Below, in pieces: positions 28,005 through 39,552 of a stretch of DNA of 64,000 bases. The number at the start of each line of letters is the position of its first letter. The first letter of the stretch is position 1. This DNA is from Ifrita kowaldi (taxonomy: Eukaryota; Chordata; Aves; Passeriformes; Cinclosomatidae): positions 186,001 to 250,000 of the forward strand of contig VZRS01000474.1 in assembly GCA_013398055.1 (NCBI GenBank). Direction: 5' to 3'. The translations under genes were made by a program, and so were the position numbers. A model generated the notes under the pieces. That model did no database searches and was not told the origin of the DNA. It saw nothing but the letters and a program-made list of their open reading frames with translations.

Positions 28005-28203
28005 GACTCTAGAATAACTTAAGTTGAAGAGACCTCCAGGAGGTCATCTAGTACAGCCCCTTGATCAAAGCAGGTCTGATTAGATCAAGTTTCTGTGTCA
28101 GGGCTGTGTCCACTCAAATCTTGAATACCTCCATGGAGGGAGATCTGCAACTCCTCTGGGCAAGCTGTTTCAATATTTGACCCCCTTGTCTTAAAAATAC
28201 TTG
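28005..28203 (-). mobile_element. CR1 LINE 3' fragment
   Basis: On the plus strand this reads as the reverse complement of a CR1 3' region: a decayed AGAATAACTT tail, then GAGACCTCCAGGAGGTCATC, then the segment about a multi-base lead-in to CAAGCTGTTTCAATATTTGACC. Only the last two hundred bases of the element are present. It is diverged, so this is an old 5'-truncated copy. Confidence 0.85.
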
Positions 28204-28476
28204 ATCAACAGAACTGTATTGCAGTGGCTGGGGACAGATAACAAGAACTGTATGGAGTGTGAGCCACCATTCCCAGAGATTTCCACCAGTCTGGAAACAA
28301 CTGACCAGTATGTACTGGTGTGTTCTGCTAAGCCATACCATGTACCACCACCACCAGCCACTAGTATCATGCTGAAAATAAAACAGGCAAATTCACCTTT
28401 GAAAGTTATTGGCTCCGAAATTTCCAGAGATGGTTTTTAAATGCAGCTCAAGTCCTGCTAGGGATGAAATTCAAGT
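28204..28476. other. Unique sequence between two CR1 pieces
   Basis: An open frame at 28201-28440 begins at the CR1 edge and has no recognised motif. Nothing else is seen. Confidence 0.45.
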
Positions 28477-28690
28477 GGAGCAGGTACAAAGCAGGGCTAC
28501 GAAAATGATTGATTATGGGGAATAGGGAGGAATAAGAGTTTGGCTATTCAGAGAAGTCAAATGAAGACTTTGAAAGGCATCTTACTGCTCTCTGTAAGTT
28601 CATTACCTCTAATAGCTGTAATGGGAAGGAATAGATGAAGACTGTTAATTAGAAAAATGTTTTAAACCAGAACGTGGTGAGGCCTTGGAG
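28477..28690 (+). mobile_element. Probable diverged CR1 fragment
   Basis: The string CAAAGCAGGGCTACGAAAAT, followed by a GGAATAAGAGT-type region and later AGAAAAATGTTTTAAACCAG and GGTGAGGCCTTGGAGCAG, parallels the order of blocks in the C-terminal end of CR1 ORF2 (the 'GGGC ACAAAGATGAT' block, then the 'hitter' block encoding KHWNRLP-like residues). The match is diffuse and the reading frame is broken. It is opposite in orientation to the piece at 28005-28203. Confidence 0.45.
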
Positions 28691-31600
28691 CAGCGTTCAG
28701 AAGGAGCAGTTGTAAAAATACCTGAAACAGAAACGAAACCAGACTGACTTTGACATGGGGGTCTGCAGGGGCAGCCTTTTGCTCAATATGCCATTTGTGT
28801 TTTTCAGGGTAGACATTGTGTTCAGGAGTAATTTGCCTGGCATTTCAGTACATATGGTAGCATTTTGGTTGATCCTGTTGTGCCCTGTTATTTCCTGAGC
28901 ACATGGACAGGAGTAACAGCGTGTCTGCAAATTGCTTGGCAAATCCCAGATGCTCCCCAGTGCCTGCACCTTGCATGCTTGTGGAAAGGCCCACATTAGG
29001 CCAGGGACTTCGCTGATGTTTCAGTAGACTGGGCATGACCTCTGTATGTGCATTTCTGCTGAGAAAGTCCAAGCTAAAGGTATGTCAGCCCATAAGGAGA
29101 GACATTTGTGAGAGACTGAATGATGTGTACTCAGTGTGTATGCTGGGTCCCTGTGCATTCCAACTCAGAGTATTTTTCCATGACTAAACAAAACCAGCTA
29201 TTTCCTTAGAATAGTGACTGATTTTTTTCCAATTGTATGCTTTATTTGGCATAATTTTATGCTCTTACAAGCAATTTAAGCCAAATCATGCAACCGAACA
29301 TTCAGCTAGTGCTTTTTAACCACTTCAGAGTTTTGTTTTGGATAGCCTGTTAATGGAGCAAACTAAATTAAAGTGAATTCCATCTGAAAGCTGATTCTAA
29401 TATTTGTGATTATGAAGTCATGATTTGAAATTCTCCATAGTTGCAGCATTTCTATATTGTCTATTTAATTTTAAAACTGTTATGTATGTAGTCACCATAT
29501 ATGGAGTAGAGTAATATGAGAGAATATATGAAACAGATATTTAACTGGAAAACAAGGAGTTAGTGTTAAATGTATCTGTGACAGTGAGAGGGCTTAGGCA
29601 GAATGCAGAAATATCAATAAACAATTAGTAAGAGGCATGCAATGAATGAATGACATGTTAGTTCAAAATAAGGAAAAGAATGGAAATTAAAGGATAGTGA
29701 AGAGGCTTATTTTGGAACAGGAAAGTATTAAGGAAGTTATCAGAAGAATAGTTTCTATTCCAGTATTTAAAATTCAAAGAGAGAGAGTAGAAAATAGCCA
29801 TGCTGATGAGAGATGGAATGATCAATGGTTTGGAAAGGCTAATGCAGCTAAAAAAGAAACAGAAGCTGCCTGTCAGAAAGGGGATGTCTGCCAGATAATC
29901 AGCTGATGTTTGCATCAAGGTCAGTCACTGACAGTGACTGCAGTGTCTCTAAGTTTTTAGACAAAAAAAGTCTTTGAACTAGATTGATCCGTAGGAGTAT
30001 TTACCTGAATTCATGGAACTGCAGACTAAGTTGTATGAACCCCTGTTGTGTTGGTTTAGATCAGGTTTTGCCTAGCAGAGCTCAGCATTATCGTCTTGTG
30101 TGTCACTGGGAGTTTTTAGTAATGTGCAAAGCTAAAAATAATGGCATAACTACTGCATTTCAAATGTCACCTTTTAGCACAAGCACAGACTTTTAACCCT
30201 GCTGACCACTGAGCTTCTGGGATTATTTGTTGGGATGAATGACTTTATCCAAAGTACAGATTGGATAAATCCATGCAAATTTGCCAGCTTCTGGAACAAA
30301 ACTTTCATCAATTGCTTGTAATGCATAATTGCATGTATGATCACAGCTATTATTGTGGCTGTTTCTACGTAGTTTTTGTGCTGGTAACATGAATGAGTGT
30401 TTGATGTTTGGAGAAAGGAGTGTTTTTGAAAATGAAATCTGGCGCTTTTTCATCACCATACTGGGAAAAGCTGAAAGCAAGGCGATCAACCAAGCCACAG
30501 CTTTCAGGTACCAGCTTTCATCCTGACACCAATGCCTTTCAACGTGAGGGAGAGAACTTGTTTATAGGGAAGAGATCCAGTTTTTTTAAGCTAATCAACT
30601 TAGTGTGTATATTCAGTAATAATTGTTGCAATCCACCTGAGAATTTACCCAGATTAAGCCAGATCTGTAATAGAAATCAAGGTATTACAGAAAGATCTGT
30701 TGGCAGGAGAAATTGTCCTGTCAAGGCTCTCTTTTAAGCTCAAAATGTACAGTTCTCGGTCCAGCAAAACTTAATGATTGTTTGAGTAAGAATTCCAGGA
30801 TTTTGCCCCATAACTTCAAGAGATGTTAGGGTTTTTAGAAAAGAAATGAAGTGCATTGTTATGGTAACTGTTGGGGTATAATGAGAGTACACTAAGACCT
30901 ACATTTCATTTAAAAACAATTTTTTATTTTTAACACTATTGATTCCAAAAGGCGTTAGGTTTGATACAAGCTTTTTTTTTTACCCATTACCAATACTTGA
31001 ATAACAGCTGCTGTTCACATTTTATGGGTGGAGAGAATGATATGTTTGTTGTTTTTTGATAAGAAATAAAGTTCTGATTCATACCAGAACACTAACTTTG
31101 TGGGTGCATGTTCATTAGAATTTCTTTTTTAGCAACTACTTAATTCCTGATTTTTTAATTATTATTTCTAAAAAATTATGTTTAAGATATAGTTCCAGAA
31201 CTGAATTAAATGTCTTTGAGTTCAAAGAAATATGCTAAAAAAAATTCTTTTTTTTGAGCACCAAAAACTTGATCCAAATTTTGGGTTCAACATGCTTTTC
31301 ATTAGGTCAGTGTGTAAGGTCTTTGAAGTTACACCTTAAATGCCTTTGAAAGCTGGAGCACTGTTTTTAGGAAGTGAATAAAACTTTTTAGGCAGTAGAT
31401 TTTATTAATGTGTATTAAACTTAGATATAGCCAAGTAGATCAGTTATAGCACATATAGACTGAGAGGACAGGGTGTGCTTGGGAAGGAGAAATAGAGTCC
31501 TATCAGAGAAATAACATATGCATTACAGAAATATATACTAAAACAGAATTTAACATTAAAGTATTTTTATTTGTTGTCCAAAGAAGTAAATCCTTTTATC

Positions 31601-34522
31601 TGGGCATAGGTGGAAGAAACCAGGTCATGGGATCTCTTCTGGGCTCAAAGGAGAGTGTTAGTTTTAATAAGAAATTTTTGGTGAAGCCCAGATATTGCAG
31701 CTTTCTATTGGGATTACAGTAGGAATTTTAAAGGAGAGCTATAGGAATGTTCTTTACCCTTTATAGGGGAAGTTTTTCTACAGATATAGGTTATTGTGCA
31801 AACAGAAACAACTCTTTTCCTTTTTGCCCCAGTGGAGATTGGCACTGTTAGTGTGAATAACATGTGTGCGTAAAAACCTGGAAGCAGGAGACCTTCCTTT
31901 GCGAGTTTAGAAATCTGTAGCCCTGCAGGTTTGCCATGCCTGTGCAAAATGGGAGTAAAGTAATTTCTTGTGAGTAACAAATGAATCAGCCTGTTCACTG
32001 AAAGCACATCCTTATATCTTGTAGCCTCACTCAGCTATGCCAGATATGATGAGTAAGCCATTTGATCAATTAATGGCTTCAAAAAGCAAACCAAGAAGAA
32101 CACCTACAGTTTTTGTGTTGTTTTCCCCTCTTTCCAAACCCAGGAAAAGCAACTTTTCCTGAGGTTGGCAAAGACTTTTCAACAGCTCTCTATAAATCAT
32201 TGAGTATTATATTTCTCCTTCCTGGAGGAAAATGTCCATGGTAGGATTCAAGCCAGTAGTTTTAAGTGATCCTCAGGGGCATGGCATCAGATTGCACTGT
32301 TGGTGCAATTTTACTGTCATCACATGAAGGCAGGAACTGTTGCATCAATGGAATTTTTGGACTGGGAAACTCTTGAGGCCAAATGCTGGCTTTGTTTCTG
32401 TGGGCAGCTTGAAGCAGAACTTGTCCAGTGTGCAGGAGTGAAGGACAGGGCATGAAGTGCTATGAAAAGGCAGGTCTGGGAAGGTTGTGAAGACAAATCA
32501 CATGTACTTGATTGATTGTGCTGAGTAGGAGCAGGTGTGGAAGTGCCAGTCAACTTTTTGTTGGAGAAGATGAGTAAAATTTGAAGAGTCTTGGTTCTTC
32601 CTTAAAGCAGTGCACCCTGTGCCAGATTTATTATTACAAGCAGCATGTAAGTAACAGACCTGTGCAAACACTGCAGCTGGATCTCCTGGGAAATTACATT
32701 TGTTCCCAGAGTTCACTTTAGCTGGAGAAGCTTTTCTTAGCGGCTTTTTTTTCCCTCCACTTGCAACTGTTTGCAAGTTCAGATTTTTTCCAGATTCTTA
32801 AAGACTCCAGCAGCGCTTACCACTCTGTGTCACCAGGGTGGCAGACCTGTGTGTCTGTGGCCCCCAGAGCCTCCGCTGTCACTTGCTGGCACTTTCCTTG
32901 GGCTTTCCCGGGATTCAGTCATGCAGGAGCGGGCACTGGTGTCACGTTGTGCCCCTGGAACCATGGCAGCATGAGTTCTTGGGAAGCTGTTTGCCCAGGC
33001 TTGGTGTTGGGGACAGAGTTGTCCCCGGGCAGCAAGGCTGAGCTCCTCAGGGCACATTTCTATTTCTCATGCTAAAATGTGTTTCTGAATACTAATTGCC
33101 ATTTACAAATATTTTAATGTCTGCTTAGGAACTTAGCTCAAGGGCAGAAAAAAAAATTATGGTAATAGTTTCAAAAGACCACAAAGGCCACATTTTTTAG
33201 CAAAGCATTTGGCTTGCTTTATACTAAACATGCCCTCAAGTTCCATATTTATTTTTAATATATTACTCCTACATCTTCTCTTCCTCCACAGTGATTTTCC
33301 CTTGCTGAATAACATCCACTCAGCTTTCCTTATCCCAAACAGAGCTGTCAGTCTTAAAGTTTAAATTGGTATCATCCTGTCCCATCCCCGCTGCCCTCAG
33401 CTTTCTACAAGTTTTTGTCAGTGTGATCAAAGTATAGTGCACTTGTACCCATATATTTTAAAATATATACTGGGTTTGTTTCTTTTGGATAGTACCCAGT
33501 CTATCACAATGGTCAAAATTGTTTCTGGCATCCATGGAGATAATTACAGCATGTCATAATGTTGTGAGTAGTGTATTGTATTAATATCCTTACATCACAT
33601 GGGGAATTCAAGATATGAAAAGTAACTGTTCCTGATAGTCAGAAATCTAAAGATTGTTTTTCTATACTCTCTAGCATGATTGATTGACAAACTTGGCTTA
33701 AAAGAAGAATATGCCTATGAACCTTTTCTGGATTTATTTTGACTGCACATGAGACCTGTTTTAAATTTTGAGCTGAGAAGAAATGCATTTAACAAAGGTT
33801 ATGGTATGATCAGTGGCAAAGCTGTCAGAGAGAATTTCTTGCCATTTTTAAGGCTGCACTGTTTCTACTGCCTTCATCCCTGTTTTTATTTATTTATTTT
33901 TCTCCCAAAATAAATATTTTGGTTTTGACAAGTCTTATTTTTCAAATTTGTATTTTATTTTAAAACTTCAAAGCAAAAGAAATCATTGCCATGTGGATTA
34001 TAATAGATGATACTTCTAAATGAACTTTGTCAGACTTCTCTGTTATGGAAGCTGCCAGGATCCCAATAAGAATGCAGGAGGGGTCTATGATTTAGAATTT
34101 GGACATCATGTATATGTCGTAAAAGCATGAATTTGATATAGCATGGATTGTGTATTAAAAATTGTCATATTCATATACATTTTATGATTTAAAGGATAAA
34201 TAACATATGTTTGGTATAATAATGTCAAAGATGCTGCATACCAAAGAGTATTTGGACAATTTCCTGTAAAACTGGGGTTTGAATGAGCAAGCCGTTAACT
34301 CTATTAACTTCAAACCTTTGTATCTCCACGTACCACAATAATAGTGTTTCTGCTATAAAAATATGCAGTGCCTGACTGTAATACATACTGAGAACTGTTT
34401 AATTATAATATTTTGTCAACGAAACATGGGTTGTCCCTTTATTTGACTTCTTGTTTGAAATTCCTATTTCAAAGAACACTAAAATCAAGAATTGATCTAA
34501 TTTTATGCACTGCCAACAAAAG
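28691..34522. other. Unique noncoding sequence
   Basis: AT-rich sequence with short open frames. A GC-richer patch at 32760-33060 has overlapping open frames in several registers. The stretch at about 29220-29420 has the even, low-CpG, TAAT-containing look of a conserved noncoding element, but conservation cannot be judged from one sequence. No exon or transposon is supported. Confidence 0.5.
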
Positions 34523-34583
34523 AAGTTGGAGTAGATGGTGTCCAGAGGCTCCTTCCAACCAACATTTCTATCATTGTTTGATT
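34523..34583 (+). mobile_element. CR1 LINE 3' tail
   Basis: The string GTTGGAGTAGATGGTGTCCA, followed by AGGCTCCTTCCAACCAACAT, is the classic last stretch of a plus-strand CR1, with a decayed ATTCT-type terminal repeat after it. Only about 60 bp remain. Confidence 0.8.
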
Positions 34584-35233
34584 AAAGATACTGCTATTAA
34601 TTACTCACAACCTTGCAATTTTGTCACCTTTGATAGAGAGATGGTAACAGCTGCTTATAGTTTAACAGGTGTTTATAGTTTTCAGAGGAAGAAAAGTTTT
34701 TTAGAAGAAAAATGAGGCCAAGACACAGCAATGTCAAATGCAGTAATAGGCCTATTCTTACTCAACTCTTAGTAAGCGTGTACAGGCCTTAGTGGAGTTT
34801 GCTAATGAATTCATTTAAACTGTGAAATTCTGTGTAAGATAAACAATATCAGTTCGTGGTTCCTGTGACGTTAGTCTGGAAAACAAATATGCTAGGGACT
34901 GTACCTCATAAAGAGCTTGTGTTGCATGTTACAGATGCTCGTCTTAGGTGGGACAGAAGCAATTCTGAGAGTCAGAGCAAACAAGTTTTAGTTTTGGCAG
35001 TTTTCCCTTCACCTTGGGGACAGTGAAGTTCCAGTCATAAAGTGCTTTTGCTGAGACTGAGCTTTCCACTTATATCATCAGTATTCCAGCTGGAGTTCTT
35101 CATTTTTTTTTTCCTGAATCCTTGGGTTCAGTCCGTTCTTCTTTCATCTAACTCTGCTATTCAAAAAAGAAATGACCATCAAGCCACCTAAATTATATCC
35201 ACTCTTCTATGTAGTCCATTTTGCTGTTAAGTA
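34584..35233. other. Unique sequence upstream of the splice-like signal
   Basis: No gene or repeat is recognised in this AT-rich stretch. Confidence 0.45.
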
Positions 35234-35305
35234 ACTCTCTGTTTGATTTGTTTTGCAGGTAAGTAGCACTTAGCACCCGATAGTCAACAATTTATGGTAA
35301 GTACG
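35234..35305 (+). promoter_or_regulatory. Candidate recursive splice site with 38-nt RS-exon-like segment
   Basis: A pyrimidine-rich tract ending GATTTGTTTTGCAG (AG at 35257-35258) is joined directly to GTAAGT at 35259, giving the AG|GTAAGT zero-length-exon architecture. A plausible branch adenosine sits at 35234 in a GTAAC context, 24 nt upstream. Thirty-eight nt later, at 35297, a second strong donor (ATG|GTAAGTA) follows. The 38-nt segment has a stop in all three frames (TAG 35271, TAA 35260, TAG 35264), so its inclusion would truncate a reading frame. Vertebrate recursive splice sites in long neuronal genes have this same acceptor, donor, short exon, donor layout. The host gene is not visible in the window, and function is inferred. 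Confidence 0.5.
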
Positions 35306-35831
35306 TTGTGTAATTAGCAAAACTAAAATTGAACTCCTGTTTTGTTCTTTAAATGGAATAAACAAAGAAGGGGGTTAGTCATACAATAACATTTGTTTCA
35401 GATGCTAGTCAGAATGTTTGCAGATGTCATTGGGTTTACATTTTTCTCCTCAAAGTGTTATTCATCTGTTGCAGGAAGAAATAAATATAAATACTCAAGG
35501 CAATACTTCAAGGAAGTTGAGCAAACAATATTTACTTTAAACACAATAAACAAATGAGGGTTTATTTTTTATTCTCAACTCCTTTCTGCTGTAGTAATCT
35601 TGGAAGTTCTTTCAACTAAATGAAAATCTCACACAAATGCAGTGTGTAAACGTTGGTGTCCCTGTAACTTTTTTACTACAGGATAACTAAGACTCTTCTG
35701 CTCATCCAGTCTTTGACTTGATGAAAATGCTATTAACGCTGAGTTATTATCTATCTAGTATAATGAATAGATCTCAGTGTGCTTCCTAAAATATACCAGT
35801 GCCATCTTCCTTCCCCTTCAGCTGGAGAAAT
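35306..35831. other. AT-rich unique sequence
   Basis: This follows the splice-like segment. I see no gene or repeat in it. Confidence 0.45.
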
Positions 35832-35890
35832 AATCACAGAATGGTTGCAAGGGACCTCTGGAGGTCATCTAGTCCGAACCAACAGTGGTG
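35832..35890 (-). mobile_element. CR1 LINE 3' tail
   Basis: AATCACAGAATGGTTGCAAG, then GGACCTCTGGAGGTCATCTA, is the reverse complement of a CR1 3' end, well preserved for about 50 bp before it fades. A 5'-truncated copy. Confidence 0.85.
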
Positions 35891-36441
35891 AAGAGACCAC
35901 TAGAAGCATATGATGAAAAGATATATCCTGGGTCACTATCAGGGCTCTGACAGGGATTGCCATCCTCTGTCAGTGCACAGTTTTTATAAAATAAATCCGA
36001 TTTTTCTAGTATACATCACTGCTCTCATTAAATTAAAGTCTTAAAATGGTACTCAGTTGCTTCCCAAGCAACTTTAAAATTCAAATGTTCATTTTTAGCT
36101 TTTTTAACTTCCCAGCCTCTCTAGAGGCAGTTGTTATACTGTTAATATACTGTGAAAGGTGTTACAGCTTTGCACTGCAGTGTTCGGAATTTAATAAGTG
36201 TATGTGGCACATTTTTTCTTGTGGTAAGACTGACAGACTCTCAGCACTTGACACTGGTGCTGTTTGAGCATTTGATCCTCTTAGAAAGTGACTGTGTTTT
36301 CCTCCCTGTAGTTTTAACTTTGTAGAACATTTTTTTTGTTATTCCTCAACTCCATAGAATTCTTACTTGGTGGGGGTTTTTTTGTTTGTTTATTTTGGTT
36401 TGGTTTTTTTAATAACATTTTTTCCTTTCTTTCCTTCACAG
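35891..36441. other. Unique sequence with a T/G-rich tract
   Basis: Low-complexity T runs with TTTG and TTGG units at about 36376-36430 lead into a strong pyrimidine tract that ends at an AG at 36440-36441. No gene is recognised. Confidence 0.5.
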
Positions 36442-36570
36442 GTGCCATTTTTTGTCTTGGGGACATTTTTATTTTGAATTCAGATTGTTCTCTTTAACTG
36501 ATCACACAGCTCACTCATCCTTAGTCACGGAGGATTTTTCTTTCAACTTTACTGTACATTGATAACACCT
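36442..36570 (+). other. Candidate exon-like segment (unverified)
   Basis: TTTCCTTTCTTTCCTTCACA plus G forms a very strong acceptor at 36441. GTAAGTTTA begins at 36571, although the base before it is T, which weakens the donor. The enclosed 129 nt is open for about 39 codons in one frame and then meets TGA a few codons before the donor. If used, it would behave as a noncoding or truncating exon. It lies about 1.1 kb downstream of the recursive-splice candidate on the same strand. I recognise no protein similarity. Confidence 0.25.
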
Positions 36571-39327
36571 GTAAGTTTATGATCTAGTCTATGTTTATTT
36601 TAAATTCTAGTAATTCAGTTGTGTTTGTTATACCAGTGCCCTAATTATCTGATCTTCTTTGACTGTGCTTTCTCATTTTCCCATGGCATCTTCTCCAGAG
36701 GTTTACTTGTGCTGCCTGCTTTCTGTCATCTTTTGTAAACTGTTCTGCCAGAGGGTTATTGCTCTACATCAACTATCACTTTTTTCCCTGACATTTTTTT
36801 TTAATGCACATTTTTGTGCATGCACATACAAAAGTGTGGTAGATGTGAATTCGCATTTAAACACTGGCTGACAGAGAAATAAAATATGTCCACTAAAACT
36901 GTCTAGATACAAGTCTGAACATGGAGTTACATATTCTTTGCAGAGGTTAACTGAATTTCTTCTGCCCTTTGAGACACCATTGCATCATCATTTTATCTCC
37001 TGCGTGCTAAGTTGGTTACATTGTTGTGTTTCCATAAATCTAATTTTTTGAAGGTCGGTTACTGGGCTGGTATAGACAAATAGGAAGACAAATGGATGCT
37101 TTTCATTTGTATTTTCATTTGTTCTGTCTGCTCAGAAATGAGGAGGTGAGTCTTACAGTTCTTCCTGGGAGACTCAGCTCATGGTTCCATTTCAGGAAAG
37201 GATTTCAAGAGGTGATTTCCTAACTTTAGTGCCTCATGTTAGGCCTGGAATTAAGAAAAGCTTAAAGGACCTGCTGATTAGGATTTGGCTACCCCAATTC
37301 AAACCACTACGTAGTTTTTTTTGCTGAAAAAGTTACCTCTGAACAGCAGAAGTAAAAAACAAAACCCTACCCGGTGCTAATTGATTATTTATATTGTGGA
37401 GTTTTTTAACATACTTTTTACATAACTTTCAATATGGTCTCCTAAGATTGTAGATATGTCCTAGCATATTTCTCACCTTCCAGCAGAAATGGAGTATATC
37501 ATATATACTGCTCATACTGCAAAAACAATGAGTCTTTTGGGTAAAGTGAGGAGTGAAATGAATCAGAAGACTGTCTGAAAAAATAAGATGCATCTCTTCA
37601 AAATAATATTCCTTATTCTTGAAGTGTCAAATACATTTTGTGCAATTTTTCCACAGACTGGTTATTTAGACTGAGATAAAATTAGTCTTCTAAAATTTTC
37701 TCATATGTGAGAAATTTCTTGTACCTTCAGCTGTGTTTGATTTTATTGTGGCAAATGGTCTCAAAGGCAATGCCTTACAAGCACGAAACTTCCTAGAAAA
37801 GTGACTAGTGAGTACACCCATGTAGTTTATAGCAATATTTCTAGAGGTAGTTTTTCTTATTTGCTTTTACCTGGGAGCTGCTATGCTGAAGCAGTTGAAA
37901 AGAAGTTATTTCTTCAAAGAAACTGGTGAAGATTTGTGGTCTAAAATTTTTTTTTTACCTCCTATTCTTGATGAGCCTGTTTATTAGAAAGAGCCTTAAC
38001 AGAAAGATCATCTTATATTAACCTGTTTACTGTGGTTTGGGCTGGGCACTGTTGGGCATCTTCCCCAGCCAGGCTTTCTGACGGTATAGGAAAGGGAAGT
38101 CTGTCCTCATTACCACTGGCAGCAAGCTGCAGCCATGACCTTTTTTTGTTTCACCATAACATTTCAGGCACTGTTTCTTTGCTGTTTTTTCTTTTGTACC
38201 TCTTTTGCTTTTGTACTCTTAATTTTGAAACAACACAAAATTCTGGTCAGACAATTTTCCTTATATTTTCCTAAGAGTATCATGAGCATTGTAACAAGAT
38301 TTGTAATACAGCAAACATCAGCTGAAATGATGGTACTCTTCCCTTTGTCTCAGGAGTTGTACAGTACTTCCCTTTCATAGGTAGTCAAGATTATCTCTCC
38401 TATTGGCTTTAGATGGTAGGGATTTACTTTCATATAGCACCAAAAACCATGAGCAATAGAAAGAATTACACTGGAACCAATGCATCTATCCAAGTAAAGC
38501 AGTTAGATTACGTATTTATTAAAATAATAATAAAATATCAGTTCATCTCTGATGCCGTCTTACCCTGCACCTGTCACATTCCCCATTTTATAACTCTTTC
38601 CTTACTGTAATTCCATCAGTGAAGGAAAGAATAAGAACAGTGGCTCTCTAAGAGATGTATCTGAGACTTTCAGTTCTCAATTAATTACCCTGATACATTT
38701 GTGTCTTGTGGTGCTTCTAAATGTTTTATGCTAACTGCCTTATTGAAATATGTAAGATGAAAATTTAGATGCTATCTTGAAAATGTGAAAGGTATGCTCC
38801 CACTTTCACTAGGCTTTCTAAAAGCTTTGGAAAAGGGATGATAGCAAAAGGGAAGTTTTACATAGCAAGAAGACAAGGCACTAGTTTCTTCCATCCAAAG
38901 ATGGGAAATCTTTGTTTTGTGCCAGAGGATAACAACCTGAGTGTTCGACTTACAAAAAAAATGGAAGGAATTGACTGAAGATTTTGTAGTTCATTAGTTG
39001 TTGAAATATAACAGGTAACTAACAGTATTTTGGTTGTTTCCTACTATTTCTTTAACATCCTTTAAAACAAACACTTCTTAAACTTTTTTAAACATTAAAA
39101 CTTGCATCAAGCAGAAAATATGTTGATTGGTTTCCTGAGAGTGAAAAGGTCTCAATCTGATACTGTTTAAATTTCCCAATTTCCAGGGTGAAGGAGTGTT
39201 TATAGAACATCAATTTCACTGCTCTGTTTTCTCAGTGTGCCTCGGGAGGGAGGTCTGAGGGACCCCATCTGGGTTTACGAGGGGATGTCCTTCTTTTTGT
39301 GATTTTCATCCTTTTTCCTGTCTGCAG
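36571..39327. other. AT-rich unique noncoding sequence
   Basis: I looked here for further exons of the peptidase-like fragment that follows and saw none I could support. Short open frames at 38032-38380 are hydrophobic and overlap each other. Confidence 0.45.
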
Positions 39328-39552
39328 GCCCTTTCCACAGTGTTGCAAATTAACACTAACTTCTGTGGTAGCTTTGATAATGTTGGGTGCTTGCTGGCAG
39401 TCTGGGTTGACACTGCCAAGATAATGTCCCTGAGCAATCAGGTGCTGCTAGATTGTAGTGATGATCAAAATGGTTTGTTGGGACGAATTCACAATATGGA
39501 GGTTATGGAGCTTTTGGAGGAATTTCTGTTCCCTGTTACAATTTTTTTCTAA
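39328..39552 (+). pseudogene. Papain-family (C1A) peptidase-like exon remnant
   Basis: A strong acceptor (TTTTTCCTGTCTGCAG, AG at 39326-39327) opens a frame that runs 74 codons to a TAA at 39550. The peptide contains CGSFDNVG, then about 15 residues later TAKIMSLSNQVLLDCSDDQN. In C1A peptidases the active-site region reads CGSCWxF(S/T)xVG, then about 15 residues, then (K)TGKxxxLSxQxLxDCS. The spacing and the LSxQxLxDCS block fit well. Three residues including the catalytic Cys and the following Trp appear to be missing after CGS, and the glycine-rich CNGG block after DCS is not clear. This suggests a dead or decayed copy. I found no histidine-motif (HAVxxVGYG) or NSWG exon in the window. An active but divergent paralogue, or chance similarity, remains possible. 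Confidence 0.4.
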
